The notes: generated from the sequence alone by a model not told the origin. A stretch of 64,000 bases of DNA from a secondary endosymbiont of Ctenarytaina eucalypti (GCF_000287335.1 NC_018419.1:1302001-1366000); one strand, 5' to 3'. Shown: positions 9,571-21,434, numbered from the stretch's first letter. Numbers and translations are program-made.

Positions 9571-11509
9571 TGTTTTTTACTCAACCTGGCGTTTTGCCGC
9601 TTTCATAATACTGTTTGAAAGTATAACACGAAGCAGGACCATATTGCCGTCTCAATTTAGAGAACCACCCGAGAGCGCGCATATTTTAGCTGGATACTTC
9701 TACTGACTGAGCGGCATGGAGGCCTGAAAAATCGCAATCGTAAGCATATGTCATGAACGACATTTATAGTATCTTTTACTCGCTGTAGTGAGTGGCGCGA
9801 TTTTGCTAGAGCAGGTATTTGAGATCTATGCTCTTCAAGCCACGACGATAATCTATATGTGAAAGAGTTCCCCCTCTATGTGCGTTATCGAGGCCTGTAG
9901 CTACAGGTACATGCAACTATCCTTGATAGTATAATAAAGTCTTCTCATATGCAGGATATTGCATGGATCTTGAGTATTCACTGTCACCTTGAATACTATT
10001 TCAGATGAATTTAAAAAATGGTGCCACGCAGATTGTAAATAGCGTATCGTCTATCTCTGCAAATGTTATTTATCATTCAGTAGAAAAACCTTTTTTATGC
10101 AGACCAGACAACCCTTGATAGCTGTAGTAATATGTATTATTAATTTTCCTGAATCTGTCTAGCCTTCAGGAGATCACTGGCACATTGCAGTAGCCTCATG
10201 TTATTTATGGTTTATATAGTAAAGCAAGAGTTTACAGTTATCAACTGGATCACGTACAACTAAGGCTCTTAGGAAGAGAAGGTTTCTAGCGCCATAACTA
10301 CCTGTGTCATCTATATTTTCTGCATGGATAGAGCGCACTACGATATTATGGCCGAGTGTTTTTCTATTTATAGTGTTAGCGAGAGAGTGCTGATTATAAA
10401 ATGAGTTCGTAGCATTTTTCTGAGGGCTGTACAGGAATGCGTTTATTTGAGTTTTAAAGTTATGATTCTAAGGAGAAGATGCTTTTACTATTCTGTATGC
10501 AGCGCGCGAGGAAAGACATGTCATATGAGGATTAAAATGTCAAGAAACCCTTTACAGTAATGCTGCACTGATTGCCAGTACCGATCTGAAGATATTTAGT
10601 CAAGAAGAATGAGACAATGTCCGGCTGAAAAGTATTAATAAATTTAGAGCTTAGCGTACGCGTCATCTAGTAGCGACCTATGTGAGACATGACATTCATT
10701 TCTGCTAAGTTATTTACGGCAGTGATTACCGCCGTATCGACTCATCCGATTTTAATCCCGTACACTCACCGAAAAATTTAGTAAGCGTTGGCTGATGTCT
10801 TTGAGGATACCGGTTACTACCATGATTCTCAGTTTATGAGGATCAGAGAAGCCCTAATCCACCCGTGGCGGGATGGCTAATGTTAAGTGCCCGGAGACAT
10901 TATGAACAGCACTAACCTTATAGCTGCAAATATGCATTTGAGTCATAGTAATGCTCTTTTTATGAGGGGTTTGTGTATTAGCAGCGTTCACTATTTCTAA
11001 TGACTATTTGTTAGTTGACTATACTTCTTGTTGGTTTTCGGGGTCTGCATAGCGATAATGTTATAGATAGCAGCGGGCGTCAATGATCGAAGCCTTGACC
11101 CAGATGACGCTCTTACGGATGTTGCGCGTCGTTAGTGTAAATTTTAGTAATTCAACATAATTTCTTGATGACTGAAAGACGGGCTCAGCTAGAAGAGATT
11201 CTGCCTTCATTGGCTATTCCAGAAGAGGTCTATCTCACGGGTAAAACATTAGCTATGGCGATTCATATATGTAGAGATTATTATTAAGGTCAGCATATCC
11301 AGCCTCTAACTATACAGTTGTCATGTTTGTGCTTTCTTTGTTATGACGCAATCGTAGCATCAGAAAAGAGTCATAAAGACATTATCTCATGAAGGATAGG
11401 CGGCTTTGTTATGTTCACCAGAGAGATAGAAGCGCAGATAAAGATATGTAAACGCGCAAGATTTCTAATGAAATGCGGTCAGTTAGCAAACAATATAGTT
11501 TGCATGAAT
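9571..11509. other. 1.9 kb spacer without recognisable gene
   Basis: No intact open frame beyond shadows of ffh at the left edge. Some stretches around 10.1-10.9 kb have higher GC and codon-like texture, suggesting one or more unidentified pseudogenes, but I could not match a family. A small inverted repeat GCAAAC..GTTTGC lies at about 11486-11503, just past the murA stop; it has no U-run and is weak. Confidence 0.5.
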
Positions 11510-12781
<1,272 letters not shown>

Positions 12782-12821
12782 CTATATTTAACAAAAAACT
12801 GTATCCAGATAAAATTAACAT

Positions 12822-13076
12822 TTAAGCACCGCTTAGCTTGCGATCGCATTGCCACTCTTCTGGGGTATAGGTTTTGATCAATAAGGCATGTATGCGGTTG
12901 TCTGAAATATATTTCATCAGCGGAGCATAAATCGTCTGCTGTTTTTTTACCCTGCTCATCCCGGCAAACTGCGCACCAATCGCAATAACCTGAAAATAGC
13001 TACCATCACCGCTTACGTAGACTTCATCCAGCACTAACGTTTTCATGAGGATTGATTTAATTTCGCTTGTTTCCAT
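12822..13076 (-). CDS. ibaG: BolA-family acid-stress / Fe-S protein IbaG
   Basis: Small 84-residue BolA-like protein that pairs with monothiol glutaredoxin and is linked to acid stress and iron-sulphur handling. It reads [68 protein letters not shown], almost the E. coli sequence. The conserved RVKKQQ and final IHAL...T histidine region are present. It lies directly upstream of murA, as in E. coli, and is the only surviving upstream member of the mlaFEDCB-ibaG-murA unit. Confidence 0.94.
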   Translation of the reverse strand: METSEIKSILMKTLVLDEVYVSGDGSYFQVIAIGAQFAGMSRVKKQQTIYAPLMKYISDNRIHALLIKTYTPEEWQCDRKLSGA

Positions 13077-13879
13077 ATTAAGTCTTACTTTAAAGTTGTA
13101 GAATTAAATACCCATTTTAGAGGAAACGATCATGATCGAAAAGAAGGGAAAAGATTAACCATGATTTTGTTAATTGCTAGGTCAGAAGAAAATCGCCGGT
13201 TTATCAAATTGATAGGCGGATCTATACCAGGCCTCATGCATTTTTGGAAACAATATCTTTTACTTTCTTGATTAAGTAATCTGATAGACAGTCTGCAAGC
13301 TGAAAGCATGATGATGTTCCTGCATTAGAAAACGGCGCCCTTGAGATTACGAATATTGTAAACTACAACTTCAATAATAGACGAGTATTATTGAAGGGTT
13401 TTGCAACAAATTGGTTATGCGGCTGATGCTTCGGTAGTATAAAAAAACGTTTCCGGGATGATAGGTGAAAAACTTTCGGACGAGCATTAAGGCAGGAAGC
13501 CGCCTGTGTCTGCTATAATTCAGGTGTAAGCTTGTTCGGTTTATCGGTGAGGTTGGTGACCGCTGGGATCACTTTGATTGATGATGGAGAGAATCTGAAG
13601 CCCCTCCCAAGCACCTTGGCTTTTGTTAAGGAGCTGATTAAAAATTACCTCTTAACTTTCTTATTACGCTATCAGCTAGGATCTCCTATCCTGCGTCCAC
13701 GGATTATCGGTGTAATGTTCTCTCTCAAAATGAGCATGATAGTAATTTATCACAATCGTCATTAACCGGTGCTGCGAAGATTGCCTGTAGGCTGGCTTTA
13801 TTAAATTTGGCAGACTCTCTGAAGGATCAGCGCTACTGATAAGATACAGCGCTACAGATAAATGAATTTATGGGTAATT
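13077..13879. other. Decayed spacer at the mlaB/mlaC position
   Basis: By synteny this should hold mlaB and the 3' half of mlaC on the minus strand. I see no frame that can be aligned with confidence. A plus-strand open stretch of 77 codons at 13532-13765 is unrecognised and probably chance. Confidence 0.45.
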
Positions 13880-14130
13880 ATATACTCCGTATTAGGGGTG
13901 ATAGGCCATAACTCTGTATATTTAGGCAATATACTGCCGAATATTTTATGATTGACTCACGATACACTTTAAGACTGATGCGATTGCATGACCAAAAAAT
14001 GTTTTGATCGCTTGTTGATGTTTGTATTCTAATATGTACTGGATATAAGTACTTACTGAAGTATATGAAGAGCGCACGCATTTTGCCAAAAGCTCTATAA
14101 GTTTAACGCTTAAGTCAATACAAACCATCT
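13880..14130 (-). pseudogene. mlaC: Remnant of phospholipid-binding MlaC gene
   Basis: Two minus-strand frames share the match: VKLIELLAKCV resembles YKLMDEAAQKTF near the mature N terminus of MlaC, FSKYLYPVHIRIQ resembles QELLPYVQVKYAG, and RESIIKYSAVYCLNIQSYG resembles REYLKQAYGQAL..HGQTYQ. The frame changes and stops make it non-functional. Order and strand fit the E. coli mlaFEDCB-ibaG-murA operon. Alternative: chance similarity of AT-rich sequence. Confidence 0.45.
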
Positions 14131-14389
14131 ACAACCTTCGGCGAAAAAACATTTCGTTTCAGACTCGTATTGAATCGCTGCATCTAAGTGCAACAGTGAT
14201 TAATCAATGGGTCCAGAGAGCAGTTGTCACTGCCTATACAGGAGTGGATGACGCAGCGATCTACGCTGTCATAGCATCACGTTGCCTGAAAAGTCTTCTT
14301 TTGGGTGAGTTAGTTGCTCATTTCAAAATTTTTTGCTATAGATCGCATTACTTGATAATGAGGGTCGTTGGCTAAGCTAATGCTTACCA

Positions 14390-14710
14390 TAAGGTTTTTT
14401 TATTTCACAAACCATCTCATAGAGGGTCGATGGAATCTAATAACGCCGACCTATCTTGGGATTCCCACGGTAGCTGAGAGTGACTCATTTGACCATAGAC
14501 GTTACCGGCATGATGCTCTGTCAATTAAGACAATAATCGTACCGGGATTTTTAGCGAGTTGGCATTGGCTATAATTTTTGAATTAACTTAACTAATCGGT
14601 TGAAAGCAGCGTCTGAGGGGAAATCATGATCTCTGGGAGCGGTAGGTTATTACAGTCACCTCTCCTAGCTGACAAGGTTTGATGTCGGCTGAAAATATTT
14701 CTGGGGGATT
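14390..14710 (-). pseudogene. mlaF: Remnant of MlaF ABC-transporter ATPase gene
   Basis: On the minus strand, spread over frames, one can read LSARRGD (signature LSGGMARR region), LPLPEIMIS (ALEPDLIMFD, Walker B), NRLVKLIQKL (GVLVKLISEL), and SALLDSIDP (SAQALQANPDP), in the right order and at about the right spacing for the C-terminal half of MlaF. Walker A is not found. The gap to the mlaC relic is only about 260 bp, so most of mlaE and mlaD must have been deleted. With the others this means the Mla system for outer-membrane lipid asymmetry is gone from this locus. Confidence 0.5.
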
Positions 14711-15234
14711 TTCCGACGCTGCATGATTATTAGGCATGGGTAGGCGGAAACCATGATCGTAATTCAATCACTTAACGTGATTACGTTGTTAATTATAACA
14801 CGCGCCGTTCGAATCGAATAATAATATATTTACTCGTAGCTAACCAGTCACCTACCCTAGCTGTTTAATATCACTACTGTTGTCACAAATGCTAATTTGT
14901 GCAACAATATAGGTAGATGCCATGTTTTATTTTTTGAACGCTTACAGTATTCTTAATTAACCTATGTTGCGTACCCTGATTATGTAATAATCTACCTAAA
15001 TCCGAGGGAGAATTATTATAGTATTAATCGACTGATACTCTTCTCGCTAATAAAGGATATAGTAAAGATAATTAATAATGTTTATAAAATCTCATTAGCT
15101 CCACTATATCAAATAATGTTATTGTGTTGATCACTTCACAGCGCTCCCTATACTGATCCGTATAATCCCGCCAGAGCTATTCACGCTTTATTGTGGTGTA
15201 GTAACAACGAGAGTTAAAACTCTCCCGGTTACTT
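14711..15234. other. Spacer upstream of kdsD
   Basis: AT-rich, no open frame of note. In E. coli yrbG lies between mlaF and kdsD; I could not recognise it here. Confidence 0.45.
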
Positions 15235-15236
15235 AG

Positions 15237-15264
15237 GAAAAAGCCCTAAATCAAGAGTTTAGGG
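15237..15264 (-). terminator. Hairpin followed by T-run, reading leftward
   Basis: CCCTAAA (15244-15250) and TTTAGGG (15258-15264) form a perfect 7 bp stem with a 7-base loop. On the minus strand the stem is followed by CTTTTT. It lies 90 bp upstream of kdsD, facing away from it, so it would stop transcripts entering from the right on the minus strand. It has no obvious client gene now. Confidence 0.4.
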
Positions 15265-15354
15265 GGGGATGTACTAGTTTGTTCGTTCATCGACTATGCT
15301 TGCGTAAGCGATTGGATCTCGTCTTCTGAACCGCAAACCATCAGGGTACGTTTT

Positions 15355-16341
15355 ATGTCGCAGAATAAATTATCAACTTCCTTTGATTTTATTGCCGTCG
15401 GTAAACAGGTTCTCGCTATTGAGCGAGAGGGTCTCGCGCAGCTAGACCAATATATCAACGACGATTTTCACCGCTCTTGCGAGGCGCTATTTCACTGCAA
15501 TGGAAAAGTAGTAGTAATGGGCATGGGAAAATCCGGCCATATTGGCCGAAAGCTGGCCGCCACTTTTGCTAGCACTGGCACTCCAGCGTTTTTTGTTCAT
15601 CCTGGTGAGGCGAGTCATGGCGATCTAGGTATGGTGTCGTCACAAGATATCGTTATCGCGCTATCGAATTCCGGGGAATCTCGAGAGGTGCTGGCACTGA
15701 TTCCGGTGCTTAAACGTCTACGCATCCCGTTTATTTTTATGACCGGAAAACCGGATAGCACTATGGGGAAAGCAGCGGAAATCCATCTTTGCGTGCATGT
15801 CCCGGAAGAGGCTTGCCCCCTCGGCCTAGCGCCAACCGCTAGCACGACTGCTGCGCTGGTTATGGGGGATGCTTTAGCCGTAGCCCTTCTACGGGCGCGC
15901 GGGTTCACGGTTGCAGATTTCGCCCTATCCCATCCAGGAGGGGAGTTAGGACGTAAACTTCTGTTGCGCGTGAGCGATATTATGCACAATGGAAAAGATA
16001 TTCCGCTCACCTCGCGCAGCGCTTCGCTGCGCGAGGCGCTGCTGGAAATTACTCGTAAAAATCTGGGCATGACCGTGATTTGCGATGCGCAAAACGTCAT
16101 TGCCGGTATTTTTACGGACGGTGATCTTAGGCGGGTTTTTGATATGGGGATTGACTTTAACCGGGCTCGCATAGCTGATGTTATGACCCCCGGGGGCGTG
16201 CGTGTGGCTCCGGACATGTTAGCGGTAGAAGCCCTGAATCTGATGCAGGCGCGCAATATCACGTCACTGTTGATAGCGCAAGGCGACTACTTAATCGGCG
16301 TTGTGCATATGCATGATATGCTTCGTGCCGGGGTGATATGA
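15355..16341 (+). CDS. kdsD: D-arabinose 5-phosphate isomerase
   Basis: Converts ribulose 5-phosphate to arabinose 5-phosphate, the first step towards KDO, the inner-core sugar of lipopolysaccharide. The protein is 328 residues, as in E. coli. An N-terminal SIS sugar-isomerase domain shows VVMGMGKSGHIGRKLAATF near residue 55, GEASHGDLGMV, and SNSGESREV; DFALSHPGGELGRKLL marks the end of the SIS domain; two CBS domains follow (from about residue 210, with FTDGDLRR and GVVHMHDMLRAG). The ATG at 15355 matches the family start. Next downstream should be kdsC, which is decayed, then lptCAB. Confidence 0.95.
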   Translation: MSQNKLSTSFDFIAVGKQVLAIEREGLAQLDQYINDDFHRSCEALFHCNGKVVVMGMGKSGHIGRKLAATFASTGTPAFFVHPGEASHGDLGMVSSQDIVIALSNSGESREVLALIPVLKRLRIPFIFMTGKPDSTMGKAAEIHLCVHVPEEACPLGLAPTASTTAALVMGDALAVALLRARGFTVADFALSHPGGELGRKLLLRVSDIMHNGKDIPLTSRSASLREALLEITRKNLGMTVICDAQNVIAGIFTDGDLRRVFDMGIDFNRARIADVMTPGGVRVAPDMLAVEALNLMQARNITSLLIAQGDYLIGVVHMHDMLRAGVI

Positions 16342-16669
16342 ATTTTACATGGCTCAATGATAATCTTTCTTTTAAAAAAACATGGGGATGGGATGAAAAG
16401 ACTCCACAAGACTTTTTCGAAAGTGAGTGAAAAAAGTTAATCAAATATTCAAAACTCATCACGGGTCTTCGATAAATTTTAAAGCGATGTAGTTTATGTC
16501 ACTGACATTATTCTGCATATCTGAGATTCCCTGCCTGTGGGAGAAGTAACTCGCAAATTGAGTCTGTCGAAAAAAGTACTATTTTCTGCATCTCTACGAT
16601 AATATTTTTAGATAGATCTCAGTGCATTTTCTGACCTGAAGTGCAAGTCCCCTTCTCTAATAAATAGCA
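16342..16669. other. Spacer after kdsD
   Basis: No gene seen; contains only AT-rich sequence. The 5' end of the kdsC relic may begin here but cannot be aligned. Confidence 0.4.
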
Positions 16670-16950
16670 TCGCTCATGGTGTTTCTGATAGACAATCCCG
16701 GGGGCAACGAGCCAGGGTATCAGGAAGCGTATCCTTTCCAGAGCAGCGTATTACTTATGCCAGCAGTACAGTAAATGAATAACCCAGAATTCGTTATCTC
16801 CTGCGCCTTGATAAATAGCTGAGCAGGGAAGTGGAATTTATCGCAGGACGCAAATAGCGTCCTGCTAAGGCAGATAGTTTTCTCCTTGGGTTTGTGGTGG
16901 GAGAGTGCATTAAAAATCGTGAGATGCACGTATAATACTTGGTCTTAAAT
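16670..16950 (+). pseudogene. kdsC: Remnant of KDO 8-phosphate phosphatase gene
   Basis: Across shifting plus-strand frames one reads HGVSD (DGVLSDG, after the HAD motif I aspartate), FVISCALINS (YGIRCALTSD), then EVEFIAGRK and RPAKAD (EVAIITGRKAKLVEDR) in the right order, followed by LGFVVGECIKN (LGITHLYQGQSNK). Position between kdsD and lptC is that of kdsC in E. coli. Further possible pieces, VGNDAFWDMTDSLKHF at about 17505-17552 (VGDDLIDWPVMEKVG) and VKVMDVSSPLAPR near 17645-17683 (VREVCDLLLLAQG), would mean about 0.5 kb has been inserted in the middle. The catalytic aspartates are not preserved. Confidence 0.5.
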
Positions 16951-17780
16951 CTAAGAGCCTGGTGCATATGCATCTCGCCTAAAGAAAAAATGAAACAATG
17001 CCGCTTGAAAAACAGCTTTTAATGAAGAGGGCTCTTAGTTAGTGTTAGGTAATGTACTTTATTTGTGTCAGTCTAGTAATATTCTTTGATAAGTTTTGAT
17101 TCAGATTTATTTATCACGCTCTGTGCTTTTAAAAGAACCTAGAGAAAAGAACAAAAGCATATCAATATATGTTGTGCTTCAGGCTCTGTGAGTTGATTGC
17201 TCTCTGTAAAAACATCATACAATTCGATCTCCTGTGTGCAGAGTACCGCGAAGATGAACAGCATCTCCTACTAAGACTTCATAGCGCACAGTATGAAGTG
17301 TTATTTTTTAAAAAATATTTTCAACATGCAACAGACTGGATTTCAAAAGTCTTGAATGATATATGACTTTCTACCACTATCACCACCTATAATTCACGAC
17401 CTAATATCCGAGATAGCATTTACTGCGTGCTGACATCAAGGAAGTGATGTTTGTATCATTACATAATCGGTTCAATTGGGCGATTGGAAGCGCTCTTTTC
17501 TAGGTAGGAATGATGCTTTTTGGGATATGACCGACTCTTTAAAGCACTTCCGAATTCACTGACATGCAGGATGAAATAGATTGTATGTTAGGTAAATTAC
17601 CTGATGCATCTCCTAATCACGGGTGAAATAAATTCATGAATGTAAAGGTGATGGATGTGTCCTCCCCGCTAGCGCCACGATGACGTTATGCGTGCAGATA
17701 AGGATCACAAAACACTGATTTTCTAGCAGTTTTTGACCTACTAAAACTAAAAAGCTGGAGATTAGAAAAATACACTTAGT
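16951..17780. other. Spacer between kdsC relic and lptC
   Basis: May contain the 3' half of kdsC near its right end. An unrecognised 65-codon open stretch lies at 17169-17366 with no convincing ribosome site. Confidence 0.4.
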
Positions 17781-18359
17781 ATGAGCAAGATAATGCATTG
17801 GATTACGGCGCTGCTGGGATTATTAATTCTGGCGCTGATCATCTGGAATATGATGGCCACCGACTCGATTCAAGTGCAGGAGCCAGTAAAATCTGGTGAG
17901 CCAACGTATCAGAGTGAATATATTACTACTTTGGCCTATAACTCAGCAGGTAGCCTTCACTATACGCTCTCGGCCGATCATGTTCAGTATTTCTCTGAGG
18001 GGAAAATAACCTGGTTGACTCGGCCGGTTGCCACCATCATCGATGATGACAAAGTTCCAACCTGGACCGTGAAGGCTGATAGGGCCAAGTTGATTCAAGA
18101 TAGAATGCTTTACTTGTATGGTCATGTGCAAGCGGATAGCCTGACTGAGGCCTCGAAGCTGAAGCATATTACAACAGCTAACGCACTGATTGACCTTTTC
18201 ACACAGGAGATCTCCTCGGATGATGAGGTTATCGTATATGGTGCCAATTTTAACTCCACCGGTATGAAGATGCGCGGTAATCTGCGTAATAAGACGGCTG
18301 AGTTACTTGAAAAGGTTAAGACCTCTTATGCAATTGAGAATGCAGAACGTACCTCTTAG
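17781..18359 (+). CDS. lptC: LPS export protein LptC
   Basis: Bitopic inner-membrane protein that links the LptB2FG extractor to the periplasmic LptA bridge. The 192-residue product begins MSKIMHWITALLGLLILALI, a single N-terminal membrane anchor, followed by a periplasmic beta-jellyroll with the conserved YNSAGSLHYTLSADHVQYFS, IPTW-like VPTWTVKADRAKL, RMLYLYGHVQ and the C-terminal NSTGMKMRGNLRNKTAELLEKV. Length matches E. coli (191). Its 3' end overlaps lptA by 32 bp, as in enterobacteria. Strongly expected to be essential with lptA and lptB. Confidence 0.95.
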   Translation: MSKIMHWITALLGLLILALIIWNMMATDSIQVQEPVKSGEPTYQSEYITTLAYNSAGSLHYTLSADHVQYFSEGKITWLTRPVATIIDDDKVPTWTVKADRAKLIQDRMLYLYGHVQADSLTEASKLKHITTANALIDLFTQEISSDDEVIVYGANFNSTGMKMRGNLRNKTAELLEKVKTSYAIENAERTS

Positions 18360-18870
18360 CCTGCTGCTTGGCGGATCTTTAATCCTCGTTAGCGCGCAGG
18401 TACAGGCGCTTGCGAGTGACAATCAGCAGCCGATTCATATCTACTCTACGCAGCAGTCGGTAGATATGACGACCAACACTGTGACTCTGACCGGTTATGT
18501 AGTGGTTAAGCGTGGCTCTATTAATATTCGGGCCAACAGGATGGTGATCAGCCGTTCTACGGGCAAAAACGGCAACGAAATCATAGAAGGCTACGGAAAT
18601 CCCGTGACCTTTTATCATCTGCAAGATGATGGTAAGCCGGTGCGTGGTCATGCGCAGAAAGTGCGTTATGAAGGCGCTAATGATGTAGTGATTCTGATGG
18701 GTAACGCCTATCTGGATCAGTTAGACAGCAACGTCGCGGGAGATTGTATTACCTATCTCCTCAAGAAACAAAAAATGGAGGCGTTCAGTGATAAAGGGAA
18801 ACGGGTCAATACTGTGCTTGTTCCAGCTCAATTGCGGGATAAAAACAGAGCTAAAGCACCTGTAAAATAA
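18328..18870 (+). CDS. lptA: LPS periplasmic bridge protein LptA
   Basis: Periplasmic beta-jellyroll protein that polymerises head to tail to carry lipopolysaccharide to LptDE. The start is taken at the ATG 18328, giving 180 residues: [20 protein letters not shown] then VSAQVQALA, a signal peptide with cleavage expected after ALA. An upstream in-frame TTG at 18307 and an ATG at 18340 are alternatives; an AAAGG lies about 12 bases before 18328. The mature part follows the family: [76 protein letters not shown]. It overlaps lptC and precedes lptB by 17 bp. Confidence 0.94.
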   Translation: MQLRMQNVPLSLLLGGSLILVSAQVQALASDNQQPIHIYSTQQSVDMTTNTVTLTGYVVVKRGSINIRANRMVISRSTGKNGNEIIEGYGNPVTFYHLQDDGKPVRGHAQKVRYEGANDVVILMGNAYLDQLDSNVAGDCITYLLKKQKMEAFSDKGKRVNTVLVPAQLRDKNRAKAPVK

Positions 18871-18887
18871 TTGGGTATAGGATCTCT

Positions 18888-19613
18888 ATGGCAACATTAA
18901 TCGCAGAAAATTTGGTTAAAGCCTATAAAGGTCGCTGTGTAGTAAAAAATGTCAGTCTTAAGATAAACTCTAGTGAAATTGTTGGATTGCTGGGACCAAA
19001 CGGGGCAGGTAAGACTACCATGTTTTATATGGTAGTAGGTATTATTCCCCGCGATACCGGTCGTATTATGATCGACGAAGACGATATAAGTCTACTGCCG
19101 CTGCATACCCGTGCTCGCCGAGGTATAGGTTATCTTCCACAGGAAGCTTCGATTTTTCGACGTCTGAGCGTGTTCGAAAATCTGATGGCGGTACTGCAAA
19201 TCCGCCGGGATCTTACTAGAGAACAGCGCAACTACCGCGCGCAAGAATTGATGGAAGAGTTTCATATCAACCATCTTCGGGACAACCTCGGCCAGTCGCT
19301 ATCTGGTGGCGAAAGGCGCCGCGTGGAGATCGCGCGAGCCCTGGCTGCTAATCCTAAATTTATCCTACTTGACGAACCTTTTGCTGGCGTTGATCCGATT
19401 TCAGTCATTGACATCAAAAAAATTATTAAGCATTTGCGCAATAGTGGTCTTGGCGTGTTGATTACCGACCACAACGTCCGTGAGACACTCGATGTATGTG
19501 AACGGGCCTATATTGTTAGCCAGGGTGAGCTTATCGCTTACGGTTCACCTGCCGATATTCTGAGCGACGAACAGGTCAAACGGGTTTATTTAGGCGAAGA
19601 GTTCCGCCTCTGA
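18888..19613 (+). CDS. lptB: LPS export ABC transporter ATPase LptB
   Basis: Cytosolic ATPase that powers extraction of lipopolysaccharide from the inner membrane with LptF and LptG. All ABC motifs are present in the 241-residue protein: Walker A GPNGAGKT at 36-43, Q-loop YLPQEAS near 82-88, signature LSGGE at 138-142, Walker B FILLDEP at 158-164, D-loop and the switch histidine H195 in ITDHNVRE. Length equals E. coli LptB. An AGGA lies five bases before the ATG. The gene closes the surviving kdsD-lptCAB block; the next gene, rpoN, is a pseudogene beginning 48 bp downstream. Confidence 0.97.
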   Translation: MATLIAENLVKAYKGRCVVKNVSLKINSSEIVGLLGPNGAGKTTMFYMVVGIIPRDTGRIMIDEDDISLLPLHTRARRGIGYLPQEASIFRRLSVFENLMAVLQIRRDLTREQRNYRAQELMEEFHINHLRDNLGQSLSGGERRRVEIARALAANPKFILLDEPFAGVDPISVIDIKKIIKHLRNSGLGVLITDHNVRETLDVCERAYIVSQGELIAYGSPADILSDEQVKRVYLGEEFRL

Positions 19614-19660
19614 TAATGTAATACGACTGATTTTATTTTTGATGACACTAACGCCTTAAT

Positions 19661-21015
19661 ATGCAGAAAGATTTACAACTCAGCATGAGTTAGCAATTGG
19701 CTTTCACTACGGCGTTGAAAAAATTAATTTTTTGTTGTAATGGTCTATTCTTGCCTGATAGCTGAAAGTTCAGATCGTGCTAGAAAATCACTATTTTTAA
19801 ATAAGCGAATGTATATAACATATGGGAGGCTCAGATAGTACCAAGATCGTATAGGATATGCTCATGTAGAAAGTGGCGCTCACGTCTGTCTCCCTGTATC
19901 GAAAAATGCTATCACCACCGCGATAGCTGACAGTGTGGACTATACCGTGCAGGGTAAAAGTCTACCGGAGGATATACGCAATAGCGTTGGCGACTAAAAC
20001 GCAGGCGAGATCTTAATCTTGTTGGCGTGCCGCCCCGGAGCGGCCTGAATTCGAGAGGCCGCCCTTCTTGTTGAGTTGATTTTCCTATCGTAAGATATCT
20101 ACTCCTGATCGTCAGTAATTATGTTAATATTTAACTGTATAGCCATACTTTTCGCACTCTGCATGTGTTCGTATAAGCCACAAGAAAAAAAGAGAAAAGC
20201 GGTTAGGAATGATTAGCGCTTCAACTCATTTTAAGTGTTTTGGCATGCAAACTCAAAATAGTTTTAACTGGCAGTTACTGGCGAGTATATCCCGGTTCTG
20301 CGTATAAAGCCGCAGAACAACGCAACCAAGGATAGCAGGCTGCGCAGAAACGGTTCCTGGTATTAGTGCACCTTTTAAGAAGATCGGCAGCTGATTAAAA
20401 ACTTAAAACGCTGCAATCAAATACTGGCGAAGGGGCAGTTTATATTATCAAGCAGTAGAAAGTATTGTTTGAACAAGGGTTGATGAATTAATAGAGGGTT
20501 GTGCTGTGCTGATGCATAGTTTTAGTAGATAATGCTTATTATATGAGGTATACCATTACCTCACAAGCTTTAACTTCCTGCAGTTACCTGGAAGGTGCTA
20601 ATCGGCTCACTGAGCCGATAGTAAAAATCTTTTTATTCAGCAACGCTAATAAAAAGACGAATTTATGAGGCTAAATTGCATACCAATGCGCATGATCTGT
20701 GTGGTGATAAGTTATATTTTAAAATATTGCTCTTCACCGCTTAACGATATTTTTATAGCTCAAGTAGTATCTTTGAATGATACTGTTTTCCTTTAGCTAC
20801 GTCAAGACCGTCGGAGGATGTTCAGTATCCTAAGCGACTATTGGCACTTTAGTGAAGAAAATCATCACCGAAAAAATACGGGGAAGCTGCTAAGCGGTAA
20901 GTGCCCTCACCTGGCAGCGTTATAAGCGGCGTATCATAGTTTTGCAGCGCACAGTAGCAAAGCGCCGAGCGTTTTAATCCAGCCCGTCATTGAAACAGCG
21001 CAAAGAATTCATGTA
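19661..21015 (+). pseudogene. rpoN: Decayed sigma-54 (RpoN) gene
   Basis: The relic keeps the position and direction of rpoN after lptB. Frames in order read MQKDLQLSMS-stop-QLAF from the ATG at 19661 (MKQGLQLRLSQQLAM), KNAITTAIADSVDY..SLPEDIRNSVGD near 19900-19995 (DRAIATSIVDAVDD..PLEDILESIGD), REAALLVEL near 20060, RQLIKNLKRCNQILA near 20380 (KWLIKSLESRNDTLL), LVKKIITEK near 20850 (LVKKLIAAE), LQRTVAKRRA near 20945 (ARRTVAKYRE, the RpoN box), and KQRKEF at the end (NQRKQLV). Many stops and frameshifts. The cell therefore lacks sigma-54 unless a second copy exists elsewhere. Confidence 0.9.
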
Positions 21016-21039
21016 CTCTCTAGAGAGAAGGAAGATAGT

Positions 21040-21181
21040 ATGCAGCGGAACATTACCGAGCAGTATGTTGGGATCAACATGTGCCTTACTGAAAGCTATA
21101 ACAACACAATACTTAAAGAAAGATCAGCATTTCAAGCGTATCAATCAGGTCGATATTGTCTTACTAGTAGAGAGAACATAG
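21040..21181 (+). pseudogene. hpf: Decayed hibernation-promoting factor gene
   Basis: Starts at the ATG at 21040 after a good AAGGAAG ribosome site and reads MQRNITEQYVGI (MQLNITGNNVEI); then the frame shifts and continues ITTQYLKKDQHFKRINQVDI and VLLVER (VTAKFAKLEQYFDRINQVYVVLKVEK). Only about half the gene remains before stops. Hpf binds idle ribosomes and promotes 100S dimers in stationary phase. Position between rpoN and ptsN is that of E. coli. The open frame 20990-21181 joins the rpoN tail to this fragment and is not a real protein. Confidence 0.85.
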
Positions 21182-21434
21182 GAAATTTTCAAAGCGACTA
21201 GGTATCTTAAGGCTAGTGATCTGAATGCATTACGGCATTTTATAATAGGTACGTCGCGATAGTGCTGTTGAGGGATGCACTCAACCAGCAGTTGTATAAG
21301 CATATTATATATGCTGAAACAGCATTAATTTAACCCGTAGCCAGCAACGCTACCTAAACCTTGCATTGGCGCGTGATCTCTAGGGAATCCGGCCGAAGAG
21401 TCTTAAAGGTTAACCAGTGTTTAAGTGATCCGCA

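Noticed and set aside
9344-9706. A 120-codon plus-strand open frame over the start of ffh
   Set aside because: Mostly antisense to ffh; no family and no ribosome site.
15615-16262. A 215-codon minus-strand open frame opposite kdsD
   Set aside because: Antisense shadow of kdsD; low-complexity serine/arginine-rich text typical of such shadows.
20990-21181. A 63-codon open frame before ptsN
   Set aside because: It joins the tail of the rpoN relic to the middle of the hpf relic; no ribosome site or family supports a real fused protein.
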